This document shows positions 30,101 to 38,396 of a DNA stretch of 64,000 nucleotides, in pieces. The DNA lies in assembly GCA_000955875.1 (NCBI GenBank), contig JYOE01000003.1, positions 62,001-126,000 on the forward strand, written 5' to 3'. The DNA is from Terrabacter sp. 28. GTDB taxonomy: Bacteria; Actinomycetota; Actinomycetes; Actinomycetales; Dermatophilaceae. The position numbers and the translations under genes are program-made. The notes beneath the pieces are model-generated. The model was given only the letters and a program-made list of their open reading frames with translations. It made no database searches and was not told the origin of the DNA. The first letter of the stretch is position 1. The number at the start of each line of letters is the position of its first letter.

Positions 30101-31715
30101 CGAGGCCCTCGACGCGAGCGACAACATCGTCGGCGCCACCACCGTCGTCGGCACCCACGCGTACGAGCTCGCCGGCCTGCTGCCCGGCACGGTCCGGGTG
30201 CGCTTCTCCGGCCACGGGCTCGCCACCCAGCTGTGGTCGGCAACCGCCGGCGGGTCACCCTCGAACGTCGCGGTCGTCGCCGGCCAGACGCGCGCCGACG
30301 TCGACGCCACCCTTGCTCCCCCGCCCAGCGGGACGGCATCCGTGGCCGGCATCGTTACAGCGCAAGGGAACCCGGTCTCGCGTGCGATCGTCACGGTCGT
30401 CCGCACCAGCGACGGCCAGCCCGCAGGGTCGGCGACGACCAACGCCTCCGGCGGCTACCTCGTCTCGGGCCTCCCGGCCGGCGCCTACCGCATCGAGGTG
30501 GACGCGTGCCTCACCAACGGCGGCGGTGGCGCCCGCGTCGCCGGCCCGCTCTGCGTGGCCTCGACGCCGCTGCCGGTCTCGCTGACCGACGGCCAGAACC
30601 TGACGGCGCAGAACGTGGAGCTCTCGAGCGTCAACTTCTTCACGGCCGCGCCGCAGCCCACCATCACGGGCACCGCTCGTGTCGGGGCTGCCCTGACCGT
30701 CACGGACGGCACCTGGGCTCCGGTCCCGGCTGCGCTCGACCACCGCTGGCTCGTCGGCGGGCTCGTCGTCTCGACGAGCGGCACGTACACGCCCGGCGTC
30801 CTCGACCAGGGCAAGACCGTGACGGTGGAGACGACCGCCACCCTCACCGGCTACGCCCCGCGGACGACGTCGCGGACCACCGCACCGGTCGGGCCGGGTC
30901 TCCTGACGCCGGCGCCGACGCCCACCGTCAGCGGCACCCCCCAGGTGGGCCAGCGCCTCACCGCGAACCCCGGCACCTGGGGGCCGCTGCCCGTCACGCT
31001 CAAGTACCAGTGGCTGCGCAACGGCGTCGCGGTCACCGGCGCCACGGCCTCGAGCTACGTTCCCACGCCGAGCGACCGCACCGCCAGGATGTCGGTCACC
31101 GTGACGGGCCTGAAGACCGGGTACAGCGCGGTCGCCCGCACCTCCGCCCAGACCCTCGCCGTCGCCACCGGAGTGCTCACACCCACACCGGTCCCGAAGA
31201 TCACCGGCACCGTCAAGGTCGGCTACCGCCTCACCGCGACGGCCGGCACGTGGGGCCCGCTCCCGGTGACACTGAAGTACCAGTGGCGCCGCAACGGGGT
31301 CGCCGTCACCGGAGCCACGGCGTCCACCTACCTGCTCGGCGCCGCCGACCGCACCGCGAAGATGACGGTCACCGTGACCGGCATGAAGACCGGCTACACG
31401 ACGGTCGCGAAGACCTCGCTCGCGACACTCGCCGTCGCAACCGGAACCCTCACGGCCACACCGGTGCCCAGGATCACCGGCACGACCCGGGTGGGCTCCC
31501 GTCTCACCGCGACCGCCGGCACGTGGTCGCCGGCGCCGGTCACGCTGAAGTACCAGTGGCGCCGCAACGGGGTCGCCATCACCGGAGCCACGGCCTCCAC
31601 CTACGTGATCGCCAGCTCGATGCGAGGCGCGCGGATCACGGTGACGGTGACCGGCGCCAAGACCGGCTACACGAGTGTGGCCCGCACGTCGACGGCGACC
31701 GCCGTCATCAGCTGA
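27144..31715 (+). CDS. Large secreted multi-domain repeat protein (carboxypeptidase-regulatory-like and Ig-like repeats)
   Basis: A 1,523-residue secreted protein from GTG 27144 (ATG 27150 also possible; GGGGGGGA at 27131-27138 serves both). A signal peptide spans about residues 1-43 (L-L-L-L-L-T-V-V-A-L-F-V to A-R-A). Residues 60-1160 hold roughly a dozen CarboxypepD_reg/CNA-B-like beta-sandwich units, each with a G-x-V-x-D-x2-G-x-P-L or A-x-V...D-G-x-F/Y-x-(V/I)-x-G-L-x-A-G-x-Y-x-L pattern. Residues from about 1167 are four repeats near 90 residues, each with G-x-x-x-V-G-x-x-L-T and L-K-Y-Q-W-x-R-N-G-V-A. No LPxTG, transmembrane anchor or catalytic domain was seen. Likely an adhesive or matrix protein. 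Confidence 0.85.
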   Translation: MTMSLRALPSDRSPVWHRLLLLLTVVALFVGQGVAGSAPARAALAAGAPTVASAQPATGQPAAAQPATASGQVSAADGPVVGVVVKALVHGSADFTPVATATTGSTGSWSMTGLPPGDYDLQFDASDTAYLSQWWSGAASRDTAGILSASAGGTLPGLNATLTRGATVSGRVTDGAGSPLADVLVTPREKAAGAVTSSAVTTATDGTFTVRGLSAGTYTLAFSAAGRVSWSYGMKAATDAPTYFAVAEGVAVTGRSMALPAGSTSTRSLLAAAVDTTVTMSGHVYAGSTATPLEGALVVAVAADSDVFSSGVLNTTTDAAGAWTIAGLPADVYTVHVLPPSASPYTEQWWNGAQTRSRAAYAVLPGGTSRTAMDATLDLAGAISGRVTTSDGSAGIADVVVQAAPVGTDTWSSTTTDVDGNYTLGGLAPAAYVLQFDGQFLGFQTPWWSSTSPSGVATRDAATPITVGAGATVSGRDITMAQAGSITGTVVDQSGAPVADAHVDIWSADPAVTDTAFAVTDIGGNFDSMGLPAGHYIVRVTPPAGSGLATQYYDTAFSPTTATPFEVLDGVTGRADFTLVPGGTLSGKVLRPDGTPVPGTGNLMVAPASDPTFKDFHPIANDGTFTVSELGPGGYVVSAVADGTVVTYYGSAGSTTDVGAATAVSLAAGGTVPNLSIRLAAGATMSGRVTEGGAAASAGQLSVIDVSTGAQLGSADLGGGASYTVSGLPAGTYAVLATGSTGATRWFGDTTTWADSTLVTLSGGATRTGIDIALPAAGAGSTPTSTVSGRIVLPPGAATTDYSNLSVSLEDAAGQSYTTFSINADGTFDILDVPDGTLKVHLADFTSELVLQAPLTVTTPTTSLEVTSDVGGSVVGSLVNEAGKPLPNVDVTAFYSPGVTSSTLSGADGTFRIGGLLAGEVRLHLGPASPYAGTWVGGSQAPSSGTVYDVVLGTPTNAGQLTVPLGGTVAGTVTAPANAQGTEVTIEALDASDNIVGATTVVGTHAYELAGLLPGTVRVRFSGHGLATQLWSATAGGSPSNVAVVAGQTRADVDATLAPPPSGTASVAGIVTAQGNPVSRAIVTVVRTSDGQPAGSATTNASGGYLVSGLPAGAYRIEVDACLTNGGGGARVAGPLCVASTPLPVSLTDGQNLTAQNVELSSVNFFTAAPQPTITGTARVGAALTVTDGTWAPVPAALDHRWLVGGLVVSTSGTYTPGVLDQGKTVTVETTATLTGYAPRTTSRTTAPVGPGLLTPAPTPTVSGTPQVGQRLTANPGTWGPLPVTLKYQWLRNGVAVTGATASSYVPTPSDRTARMSVTVTGLKTGYSAVARTSAQTLAVATGVLTPTPVPKITGTVKVGYRLTATAGTWGPLPVTLKYQWRRNGVAVTGATASTYLLGAADRTAKMTVTVTGMKTGYTTVAKTSLATLAVATGTLTATPVPRITGTTRVGSRLTATAGTWSPAPVTLKYQWRRNGVAITGATASTYVIASSMRGARITVTVTGAKTGYTSVARTSTATAVIS
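30642..31712 (+). repeat. Four tandem ~91-residue (273-bp) Ig-like coding repeats
   Basis: Units at 30642-30905 (diverged), 30906-31178, 31179-31451 and 31452-31712 (87 codons). Units 2-4 share the W-G/S-P-x-P-V-T-L-K-Y-Q-W core and V-T-V-T-G-x-K-T-G-Y end at nearly identical DNA, indicating recent duplication and a site prone to copy-number change. Confidence 0.85.
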
Positions 31716-31741
31716 GGCGGCCCGAGCACTCGTAAGGACTG

Positions 31742-31777
31742 CGGAGCGGCGGTGCTGGGGGCGGCACCGTCGCTCCG
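31742..31777 (+). terminator. Terminator after the secreted repeat protein
   Basis: GGAGCGGCGGTGC (31743-31755) pairs with GCACCGTCGCTCC (31764-31776) with one G-U pair and an 8-nt loop, 28 bp after the stop. A short GTGCC tandem run (31777-31797) follows. Confidence 0.65.
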
Positions 31778-31800
31778 TGCCGTGCCGTGCCGTGCTGCGC

Positions 31801-31881
31801 GAAAGTGAGCACTCGACCGGTCTGTCTCGTCGAGTGCGCACTTCCCGACGCCCCCTCCTCGTCGAGTGCCCACTTCCTGAC
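31801..31881. repeat. Family A dispersed repeats, three copies
   Basis: Copies at 31801-31817 (reverse), 31829-31849 and 31861-31881 (forward) of a ~21-bp unit reading GTCGAGTGCTCACTTCC followed by CGAC. They occupy the 274-bp gap before mdh, which otherwise contains only the terminator and the mdh leader. Confidence 0.85.
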
Positions 31882-31989
31882 GGCCCGCCGACGGGTGACC
31901 AAGCCCGCACCCGGGCGGGCACGGGACGGCATACGCGCGCTGGTAGCGTCGGAGCGTCCAGCGCCACACCGATGTGAAGGGTCCATCCC

Positions 31990-32979
31990 GTGAGCACTAC
32001 CCCCGTCAAGGTCGCCGTCACCGGCGCAGCCGGCCAGATCGGCTACTCCCTGCTGTTCCGCATCGCGAGCGGTGCCCTGCTCGGGCCCGACACCCCCGTG
32101 GAGCTGCGCCTCCTCGAGATCACCCCGGCGCTCAAGGCGCTCGAGGGCGTCGTCATGGAGCTCGACGACTGCGCCTTCCCGACCCTCGCCAAGGTCGAGA
32201 TCGGCGACGACGCCAACAAGGTCTTCGACGGCGTCAACCACGCCCTGCTCGTCGGCGCCCGCCCCCGTGGCCCCGGCATGGAGCGCGGCGACCTGCTCGA
32301 GGCCAACGGCGGCATCTTCGCCCCGCAGGGCAAGGCCCTCAACGAGGTCGCGGCCGACGACATCCGCATCACCGTCACCGGCAACCCGGCCAACACCAAC
32401 GCCCTCATCGCGATGAGCAACGCGCCCGACATCCCGACCGAGCGCTTCTCGGCCCTCACGCGCCTCGACCACAACCGCGCGATCAGCCAGCTCGCCGCCA
32501 AGCTCGGCGTGCCGGTCACCGAGATCAAGAAGATGACGATCTGGGGCAACCACTCCGCGACGCAGTACCCCGACCTCTTCCACGCCGAGGTCTCCGGCAA
32601 GAACGCCGCCGAGACCGTCGGCGACCAGGACTGGCTCGCCGGCACCTTCATCCCGACCGTGGCCAAGCGCGGCGCGGCCATCATCGAGGCCCGTGGCGCG
32701 TCCTCGGCCGCCTCCGCCGCGTCGGCCACGATCGACCACGCCCGCACGTGGGTCGAGGGCACCGCCGACGGCGACTGGGTCTCGATGGCCGTGCGCTCCG
32801 ACGGCTCCTACGGCGTCGAGGAGGGGCTCATCTCCTCCTTCCCCGTCACCGTCAAGGACGGCCGGTGGAGCATCGTCCAGGGCCTCGACATCGACGAGTT
32901 CTCCCGCGGCAAGATCGACGCCTCGGTCGCCGAGCTCGCCGAGGAGCGCGACGCCGTCAAGGGTCTGGGTCTGATCTGA
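31990..32979 (+). CDS. mdh: Malate dehydrogenase
   Basis: A 329-residue NAD-dependent malate dehydrogenase of the cytoplasmic-type branch, oxidising malate to oxaloacetate in the TCA cycle. [11 protein letters not shown] (11-21) is the NAD loop; [11 protein letters not shown] (about 89-99) has the substrate arginines. N-P-A-N-T-N follows, and catalytic His lies in [10 protein letters not shown] (about 185-194). GTG at 31990 follows AAGGG (31979-31983). Length and motifs match the family. A strong hairpin ends the gene. Confidence 0.97.
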   Translation: MSTTPVKVAVTGAAGQIGYSLLFRIASGALLGPDTPVELRLLEITPALKALEGVVMELDDCAFPTLAKVEIGDDANKVFDGVNHALLVGARPRGPGMERGDLLEANGGIFAPQGKALNEVAADDIRITVTGNPANTNALIAMSNAPDIPTERFSALTRLDHNRAISQLAAKLGVPVTEIKKMTIWGNHSATQYPDLFHAEVSGKNAAETVGDQDWLAGTFIPTVAKRGAAIIEARGASSAASAASATIDHARTWVEGTADGDWVSMAVRSDGSYGVEEGLISSFPVTVKDGRWSIVQGLDIDEFSRGKIDASVAELAEERDAVKGLGLI

Positions 32980-33011
32980 GGCGCCTGATCTGAGCCCACC
33001 CCGCACACGTC

Positions 33012-33047
33012 GAAGGGCGTCGGTCACCACGGTGACCGGCGCCCTTC
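33012..33047 (+). terminator. Terminator after mdh
   Basis: GAAGGGCGTCGGTCACC (33012-33028) and GGTGACCGGCGCCCTTC (33031-33047) form a 17-bp stem with one G-U pair and a 2-nt loop. Confidence 0.85.
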
Positions 33048-33139
33048 CGTCTTCCCAGGCCACCGGCATACGCAGTCGACAACAGCAAGCACAGGTCGCC
33101 TTGAGCGAAACGCGATCCAGCCGAAGATCCGCTGGCACG

Positions 33140-34219
33140 ATGGGCGGCATGCAGGGAGGCCGCGTAGCGGGGCTCGATGCGATCAGGGGGCTGGCCATCC
33201 TGCTCGTGATGATTCGCCACGCCTGGCCCGGCCAGTTCGGGGGCGCTGGAGTCGTGGGTGTCACCGTCTTCTTCACGCTCTCCGGCTATCTCATCACCGG
33301 CATCATCGTCCGGGATGTCGAGCTCCGCGGAGGTGTCGACTACCGGCGCTTCTACGTCAACCGCGCCTTGCGGCTGCTGCCAGCCCTCGGGCTCATGCTC
33401 GTCTTCTTCGTCGGAGTCGAGCTACTCATCGGACCCGACGGTGGGACCGTGCATCTGCTGGTCGGCACCCTGACGGGGCTGTTCTACATCCAGGACTTCG
33501 TGCCGTTTCTCAGCTACCCAGGCATCAACCATCTGTGGACGCTGGCGGTCGAGGAGCAGTTCTACCTCGTGTGGCCGTTACTGCTGACGTTCTTCCTGCG
33601 CCGCGGGCGCGTGAACCGCCTGTTCGCGGCGGCAGCCGGCGTGTGCCTCGCGAGTGTCGTGGCATCGATGCTGGTGCTGACACGCTGGTTCAACGTCGAG
33701 GCGGTCTACCCGCTGCCCAACAACTGGGCAGTCGCGCTGCTTGTCGGAGGCGCCTCCTACGTGCACCGGGACCTCCTCTTCGAGAGGGTCTTCACTCCCG
33801 CGCGACGGGGGCCGTGCGCCGCACTGGCGTTGCTCGTGCTGACCGGACTCAGCGTCTGGCCGGGTGCCAAGGCAAACCCTGCCACCTACCTCGTGTGGCC
33901 GTCGCTGATCGCCGCGTGCACCGTCGCCTTGGTCTTCCTCGCCCTGCGCGACAAACCGACGCCGAGGGTGCTGCGGCCGATCGTCGGACTGGGTGTCATC
34001 TCGTACGGCGCCTACCTGTGGAACGGGCCCATAAGCACCTGGACGCAGGAACGGCTGGGCTGGCCGCAGCAGTGGCACTGGATCGGCATCGTGCTGACGG
34101 TGACGGCAGCCATCATCAGCTGGGTCGCCGTCGAAGGGCCGGCGTTGCGGTGGAAGGCGCGGCTCAATGGTCGCCGGCGTGAGCTCGCCGAACGGGAGTC
34201 GTCGCCGCTCTCCCGGTGA
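33140..34219 (+). CDS. Acyltransferase 3 family membrane protein
   Basis: A membrane protein of about 359 residues of the OafA/YrhL acyltransferase-3 family. G-L-D-A-I-R-G-L-A-I-L-L-V-M-I-R-H-A (about 11-28) includes the conserved R-H pair. V-F-F-T-L-S-G-Y-L-I-T, F-Y-V-N-R-A-L-R-L-L-P and H-L-W-T-L-A-V-E-E-Q-F-Y follow in family order, with about ten membrane helices. It transfers acyl groups to extracytoplasmic glycans or lipids; the target is unknown. ATG 33140 or 33149 is plausible; no clear ribosome site decides. It sits between mdh and the convergent DUF3017-folD pair and looks inserted into that conserved neighbourhood. Confidence 0.85.
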   Translation: MGGMQGGRVAGLDAIRGLAILLVMIRHAWPGQFGGAGVVGVTVFFTLSGYLITGIIVRDVELRGGVDYRRFYVNRALRLLPALGLMLVFFVGVELLIGPDGGTVHLLVGTLTGLFYIQDFVPFLSYPGINHLWTLAVEEQFYLVWPLLLTFFLRRGRVNRLFAAAAGVCLASVVASMLVLTRWFNVEAVYPLPNNWAVALLVGGASYVHRDLLFERVFTPARRGPCAALALLVLTGLSVWPGAKANPATYLVWPSLIAACTVALVFLALRDKPTPRVLRPIVGLGVISYGAYLWNGPISTWTQERLGWPQQWHWIGIVLTVTAAIISWVAVEGPALRWKARLNGRRRELAERESSPLSR

Positions 34220-34226
34220 TCGAGGG

Positions 34227-34547
34227 TCAGTTGGCAGTGCGGGTGACGGCCGTGCGCGCGGGCACGTCGGCGTTCAGGTTGACCGTCGCCGACGCGATGA
34301 GGACGCCGAGTCCGAGCGCGACCAGGATCGCGACGTCGAGGGAGCGCGAGCGCACGTTGAGGCCGCCGGCCTTGCGGGCGGGGCGAGCGACGAGCCGGAT
34401 CACCGCGCCGATGAAGAATGCTGCCGCGACGATACGGCCGCCCCACCGCACGTCGAGGAACGAGATGACGAGCACGCCCGCCGCGGCGAGACCCGCGACG
34501 AGATACCACCAGCTGAGGACGACGAAGCCGCTACCTCGCCACTGCAC
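34227..34547 (-). CDS. DUF3017 family small membrane protein
   Basis: A 106-residue protein with three hydrophobic segments (about 8-28, 35-52 and 70-88). Small DUF3017 membrane proteins follow folD in many actinobacteria, and this one begins 14 nt after the folD stop. Basic residues between helices 2 and 3 (V-A-R-P-A-R-K-A) suggest a cytoplasmic loop. Function unknown. Confidence 0.8.
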   Translation of the reverse strand: MQWRGSGFVVLSWWYLVAGLAAAGVLVISFLDVRWGGRIVAAAFFIGAVIRLVARPARKAGGLNVRSRSLDVAILVALGLGVLIASATVNLNADVPARTAVTRTAN

Positions 34548-34561
34548 AGGCGGTCAGGCTC

Positions 34562-35416
34562 TCAGGCGCCGACGGCGCGCGAGGCCTCGGCGGCCTCGAC
34601 GATGTTGGTGAGCAGCAGGGCTCGCGTCATCGGGCCGACCCCGCCCGGGTTGGGGCTGACCCAGCCGGCGACCTCGGCGACGTCGAGGGCCACGTCGCCC
34701 GCGATCTTGCCGTCGACGCGGCTCACACCCACGTCGAGCACCGCGGCACCGGGCTTGACCATCTCCTTGGTGACGATGCTCGGCACGCCGGCCGCCGCGA
34801 TGACGATGTCGGCCTGGCGCACCTCGGCGGCGAGGTCCTTGGTGCCGGTGTGGCACAGCGTGACCGTGGCGTTCTCGCTCTTGCGGGTGAGGATGAGGCC
34901 GAGCGGGCGGCCCACGGTGAGACCACGACCGATGACGACGACCTTCGCGCCGGCGATCGGCACGTCGTGGCGGCGCAGCAGCTCGATGCAGCCCATCGGC
35001 GTGCACGGCAGCGGCGCCGGCTTGCCGAGGGCGAGCCAGCCGAGGTTCATCGGGTGCAGGCCGTCGACGTCCTTGCTCGGGTCGACGCGCGAGAGCAGCG
35101 CCATCTCGTCGAGCCCGGTCGGCTGCTGCACGAGGAAGCCGGTGCACTCGGGGTCGGCGTTGAGCTCGTCGATGACGGCCTCGACCTCGGCCTGCGTGGC
35201 CGTGGCGGGGAGGTCCCGGCGGATGCTCGTGATGCCGATCTCGGCGCAGTCCTTGTGCTTGGCGTTGACGTACCAGTGACTGCCCGGGTCGTCGCCGACG
35301 AGCACGGTGCCGAGGCCCGGGACGATGCCCTGCTCGCGCAGCCGAGCGACCCGCTGGGTCAGCTCGACCTTGATCGCCTTGAGGGTGGCCTTGCCGTCGA
35401 GGATCTGTGCCGTCAC
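34562..35416 (-). CDS. folD: Methylenetetrahydrofolate dehydrogenase/cyclohydrolase
   Basis: A 284-residue bifunctional one-carbon enzyme interconverting 5,10-methylene- and 10-formyl-tetrahydrofolate. The catalytic segment Y-V-N-A-K-H-K-D-C (Lys near residue 53), G-F-L-V-Q-Q-P-T-G (about 93-101), D-V-D-G-L-H-P-M-N and the NADP motif G-R-G-L-T-V-G-R-P (about 162-170) are all present. [10 protein letters not shown] ends the fold. GTG at 35416 (AGGA eight nt upstream) gives the usual [10 protein letters not shown] start; ATG 35425 is an alternative. Confidence 0.96.
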   Translation of the reverse strand: MTAQILDGKATLKAIKVELTQRVARLREQGIVPGLGTVLVGDDPGSHWYVNAKHKDCAEIGITSIRRDLPATATQAEVEAVIDELNADPECTGFLVQQPTGLDEMALLSRVDPSKDVDGLHPMNLGWLALGKPAPLPCTPMGCIELLRRHDVPIAGAKVVVIGRGLTVGRPLGLILTRKSENATVTLCHTGTKDLAAEVRQADIVIAAAGVPSIVTKEMVKPGAAVLDVGVSRVDGKIAGDVALDVAEVAGWVSPNPGGVGPMTRALLLTNIVEAAEASRAVGA

Positions 35417-35474
35417 GGTGCACATCCTGCCACCCCGGACCGTGCCCGGTCCGCACGACCTCGGGAGGCGGCGC

Positions 35475-36662
35475 TCAGTCGCCGACGAGCCGCATGAGCT
35501 CCCGCACATGGCGCTCCCACGTCATCGACTCGGCGCGCCGGCGCAGGGCGCTGCCCCGCTGTGCGCGCTCCGCAGCGTCGGCGAGGAGGGAGTGCAAGGC
35601 ATCGGCGAACGCCGCGGCATCGCGAGGCTCGACGTAGACCCCGTCGTCACCGAGGTACTCCGGTATGCCGCCACGCCGCGCCGACACCACCGGGAGAGCC
35701 GACGCCATGGCCTCAGTGACGACCTGGCCGGCGGGCTCTTCCCAGTCGACCGGCATCGCGAAGACGTCGGCATCTCCGAAGACGGCCGGCAGGTCATTCC
35801 GGTCGACGAAGGGCGTGAACTCGACCAAGTCGCCCAACGGCGCGGCGGACCGCCGTAGCTCCACCTCGTAGTCGGACAGTCCTGCGGCAGGTCGCAGTCC
35901 GGACGACCCGACGATGCGCACCCGGAAGTTGCGCGTGCGCTCGCTGAGCAGGTGAGCGGCGGCGATCAGATGATGAGCCCCCTTGTGGGGTAGGACGTTT
36001 CCGACGAAGAGGATGGTCGGCGGCATACGGTCAGGCCGGTCTTGCGGCCTGAAGCGCTCGGTGTCGACTCCGTTCCGCAGCACGTGGAGGTTGTCGGGTC
36101 GATAGCCGAGCCGATCGGCGACGGTGCCCGCCAGGTGGTCACTCACGGCGACCGTCACGTGCGTGCGTTCGATGACCTTGCGGATCTCCGGAGCGCGCCA
36201 CGAACGGAACACGTCGTTGCCCAGGTGCAGCACGATCTTGCCGTCGAAGCGTCGGGCCAGCCCGCTGGTGACCGCTCCTGCCTGGTTGTAGACCACGAGC
36301 GCCTTGGCGTCGCGCGGCACGGCATCGAGCGCTTCCCGATGGAACCGGGCGGAGAAGGGCCGTTGCCGAAGGAGAAGACCGCAGGCGGCGTCCATCCTTC
36401 GCTCGCGGTCGGTGAACCACTCACGAGTCGTGGGTCTCGTCGAGGAGTAGCGGACGAGAGTGCCGTCGGGATAGTCGTGCTGTCGACGGTCGCTGACGAC
36501 GACATAGCTGCGGCCACCCATCGCCTCGTGCGCCCGAGCCTGGGCATGGATCTTCGTCGACATGGCGCTACCGGTGCCGGAGGAGTACTCAGAGAAGACG
36601 TAGGCAAGGTGAGCCAGGGGGCTCACCAGCGGCACGCCCCTCGGCGCAGCCTCGCTCTGCAT
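35475..36662 (-). CDS. Family 4 (GT-B) glycosyltransferase
   Basis: A 395-residue GT4 enzyme. The N-terminal domain has [15 protein letters not shown] (about 22-36). [11 protein letters not shown] near 200, [13 protein letters not shown] near 225 and the donor motif [17 protein letters not shown] (E-x7-E) near 300 are intact. ATG 36662 has GGAG six nt upstream; a GTG just before it has GAGGAGGACG and cannot be excluded. It lies 58 bp downstream-facing of folD on the same strand, probably a separate unit. Product unknown; likely a capsule or cell-wall sugar. Confidence 0.83.
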   Translation of the reverse strand: MQSEAAPRGVPLVSPLAHLAYVFSEYSSGTGSAMSTKIHAQARAHEAMGGRSYVVVSDRRQHDYPDGTLVRYSSTRPTTREWFTDRERRMDAACGLLLRQRPFSARFHREALDAVPRDAKALVVYNQAGAVTSGLARRFDGKIVLHLGNDVFRSWRAPEIRKVIERTHVTVAVSDHLAGTVADRLGYRPDNLHVLRNGVDTERFRPQDRPDRMPPTILFVGNVLPHKGAHHLIAAAHLLSERTRNFRVRIVGSSGLRPAAGLSDYEVELRRSAAPLGDLVEFTPFVDRNDLPAVFGDADVFAMPVDWEEPAGQVVTEAMASALPVVSARRGGIPEYLGDDGVYVEPRDAAAFADALHSLLADAAERAQRGSALRRRAESMTWERHVRELMRLVGD

Positions 36663-36792
36663 CGCAGGCTCCACCGTCCTCCTCCCCTGCCGTTCCCTAC
36701 TGACCTGACGGGGCGCTCGAGTCCGCCGCCTCCGAGCGTAGGAGACCGACGAGACGAACGAGCATGGAACGAGCACCCCGGGTGTGGCGGAT

Positions 36793-36824
36793 GCCGCTCA
36801 GGTCACTTCAGGTCACTGAGCGGC
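36793..36824 (-). terminator. Hairpin at the end of the flavoprotein gene
   Basis: GCCGCTCA (36793-36800) pairs with TGAGCGGC (36817-36824) across the stop codon of the oxidoreductase; the loop contains a tandem GGTCACTT/AGGTCACT. Confidence 0.5.
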
Positions 36825-38062
36825 ACGTCGGGATCGGTGAGGCGGGCGCGGTCGACGATCGTGCGGTCGCGCACGAGCCGCTGCACGTCGTCGATGGTGT
36901 CCCAGACGTTGACGTGCATGCCCGCGAGCACGCGCACGCCATCACCCTCGGGCAGCACCCAGAACGCCATGAACTCGTTGCCCTTCGGGTCGCCACGAAG
37001 CACGACCTCGGCGCCGCTGCCGCGCGGCACGTAGCCGGCGTACTCGAGGCCGATGTCGTACTGGTCGGAGTAGAAGAACGGGATGGGGTCGTAGGTGACG
37101 TCCTGGCCCGCCATCGACCGTCCGGCCGCGAGACCGCCGTCGTGGGCGTTGGCCCAGTGCTCGACGCGCACGTTGGTGTCGAGCGTCGTGCTGCGCCAGT
37201 TCGCGACGTCGCCGGCCGCCCACACCCCGTCGGCCGACGTGCGCAACCCCGGGTCGGTGACGATGCCGTTGTCGGTCGTGATGCCGGCGCCGTCGGCGAG
37301 CCCGGTGTTGGGCGTGATGCCGACGCCCACGACCACGGCGTCGGCCGGCACGGTGTCACCGGACTTCGTCACGACGCCGGTCGCAGAGCCGTCGCCCTCG
37401 ATGCGCTCGACGCCCTCGCCGAAGCGGAACTCGACGCCGTGCCCGCGGTGCAGGTCGGCGAACCACCCGCCGATCTGCTCGCCCATCACGCCGAGCAGCG
37501 GGGCGGCCTGCGGCTCGATGACCGTGACGCTCGCGCCGGCCTCGGCCGCAGCGGCGGCCACCTCGAGCCCGATCCAGCCGGCGCCGACGATGACGATGCG
37601 AGCGTCCTTGGTGAGGTGCTTCTTCAGCTCCTGCGACTCCTGCAGCTCGCGCAGGTAGAGCACGCCGTCCAGATCGGCGCCCGGCACGTCGAGCGCGCGC
37701 GCCGACGAGCCGGTCGCGAGCAGCAGCTTCTCGTAGCCGAGCGTCTGGCCGTCGGCGAGGCTCAGCGTGTGGTTGGCGGCGTCGAGCGACGTCGCCGCGG
37801 TGCCGAGGTGCAGCTCGACACCGTTCTCGTCGTACCAGTCCTTGTCGTGGGTGAAGGCGCTGTCGGGCTCGTCGTCGCCCTTGAGCACACCCTTCGACAG
37901 CGGCGGCCGCTCGTAGGGCAGCCGGTCCTCCTCGGCGACGAGGGCGATGCTGCCCTGCGTGTCGCTCTCACGGATTCCCTCGATGGCCTTCGCCGCGGCC
38001 AGCCCACCGCCGACGAGGACGTATGCCGTGCGCTCCTGCTCTCCGGACGTGTCAGTCGTCAT
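36803..38062 (-). CDS. Ferredoxin/rubredoxin reductase-type FAD-dependent oxidoreductase
   Basis: A 419-residue flavoprotein of the Pyr_redox_2 plus C-terminal Reductase_C type. Y-V-L-V-G-G-G-L-A-A-A-K-A (14-26) binds FAD; P-Y-E-R-P-P-L-S-K (about 48-56) is the aromatic-oxygenase ferredoxin reductase signature. The NAD domain starts I-V-I-V-G-A-G-W-I-G-L-E (about 145-156), and V-W-A-A-G-D-V-A (about 275-282) is the second FAD motif. It would pass electrons from NAD(P)H to a ferredoxin or act on small electron acceptors. ATG 38062 is chosen; the frame extends upstream only through repeat sequence. The 334 bp to the transposase contain repeats and IS RNA. Confidence 0.92.
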   Translation of the reverse strand: MTTDTSGEQERTAYVLVGGGLAAAKAIEGIRESDTQGSIALVAEEDRLPYERPPLSKGVLKGDDEPDSAFTHDKDWYDENGVELHLGTAATSLDAANHTLSLADGQTLGYEKLLLATGSSARALDVPGADLDGVLYLRELQESQELKKHLTKDARIVIVGAGWIGLEVAAAAAEAGASVTVIEPQAAPLLGVMGEQIGGWFADLHRGHGVEFRFGEGVERIEGDGSATGVVTKSGDTVPADAVVVGVGITPNTGLADGAGITTDNGIVTDPGLRTSADGVWAAGDVANWRSTTLDTNVRVEHWANAHDGGLAAGRSMAGQDVTYDPIPFFYSDQYDIGLEYAGYVPRGSGAEVVLRGDPKGNEFMAFWVLPEGDGVRVLAGMHVNVWDTIDDVQRLVRDRTIVDRARLTDPDVPLSDLK

Positions 38063-38113
38063 GTCCACACCTTCACACGCCGACCGCCCCGCGGGAAGCA
38101 AACGCCCCCACCA

Positions 38114-38155
38114 ACTCGAGTGCTCAGTTCCCGACACCTGCCAACTCGAGTGCTC
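38114..38155 (+). repeat. Family A repeats left of the IS110 element
   Basis: One intact copy (38114-38135, with CAGTT in place of CACTT) and the left half of a second (38144-38155). The second copy is interrupted after GAGTGCTC by the IS110 element; its right half resumes at 39477. Confidence 0.85.
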
Positions 38156-38350
38156 TCAGTGTGAGTCTGGTGGGGCCGCCCGGTTTGGGTGGAGGCTCGG
38201 TTCTGAGCGTCTGGTGACTCATTGAGTGTTTGCCGCCTGTGCGGGCTGGCCTGGAACTGAAGTGTCCAAGGCGTTCGGGACCGGGTCGGCCGGCGTGACT
38301 TGATAGGAGCGTGGTGAACGCCCTCGACTGAGGTGTGTCCGCCGGCCAAC
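38156..38350 (+). ncRNA. Predicted IS110 bridge RNA
   Basis: Two internal-loop hairpins are visible. The target loop has left guide ATTGAGTGTTT (38221-38231) and right guide GGAACTGA (38253-38260) around an inner stem CCGC/GCGG (38233-38236, 38241-38244). The donor loop is closed by GGCCGGCG (38288-38295) with CGCCGGCC (38340-38347), with inner stem GCGT/ACGC (38309-38312, 38318-38321) and guides ATAGGAG (38303-38309) and ACTGAGG (38327-38333). The target guides match the interrupted repeat; the donor guides match the element's own right and left ends. Boundaries are approximate; expression is not shown. Confidence 0.72.
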
Positions 38351-38396
38351 CCTTGTCCGATTCCGATCGAGTCGAATCAACGGAAAGGACACGATC

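Noticed and set aside
28233..30215. Antisense open frame of 660 codons
   Set aside because: Composition typical of a shadow (Gly/Arg/Val/Asp-rich), no start signals or domains, opposite a well-supported gene.
27467..31735. A continuous second open frame of over 1,400 codons within the large secreted protein gene
   Set aside because: Its product is almost all Arg, His, Pro and Gly without domains, the signature of an out-of-frame reading of high-GC repeats; the signal peptide and repeats are in the other frame.
38063..38137. Upstream extension of the flavoprotein to an ATG at 38137
   Set aside because: The extra residues are encoded by a family A repeat and do not belong to the family; ATG 38062 places the FAD motif normally.
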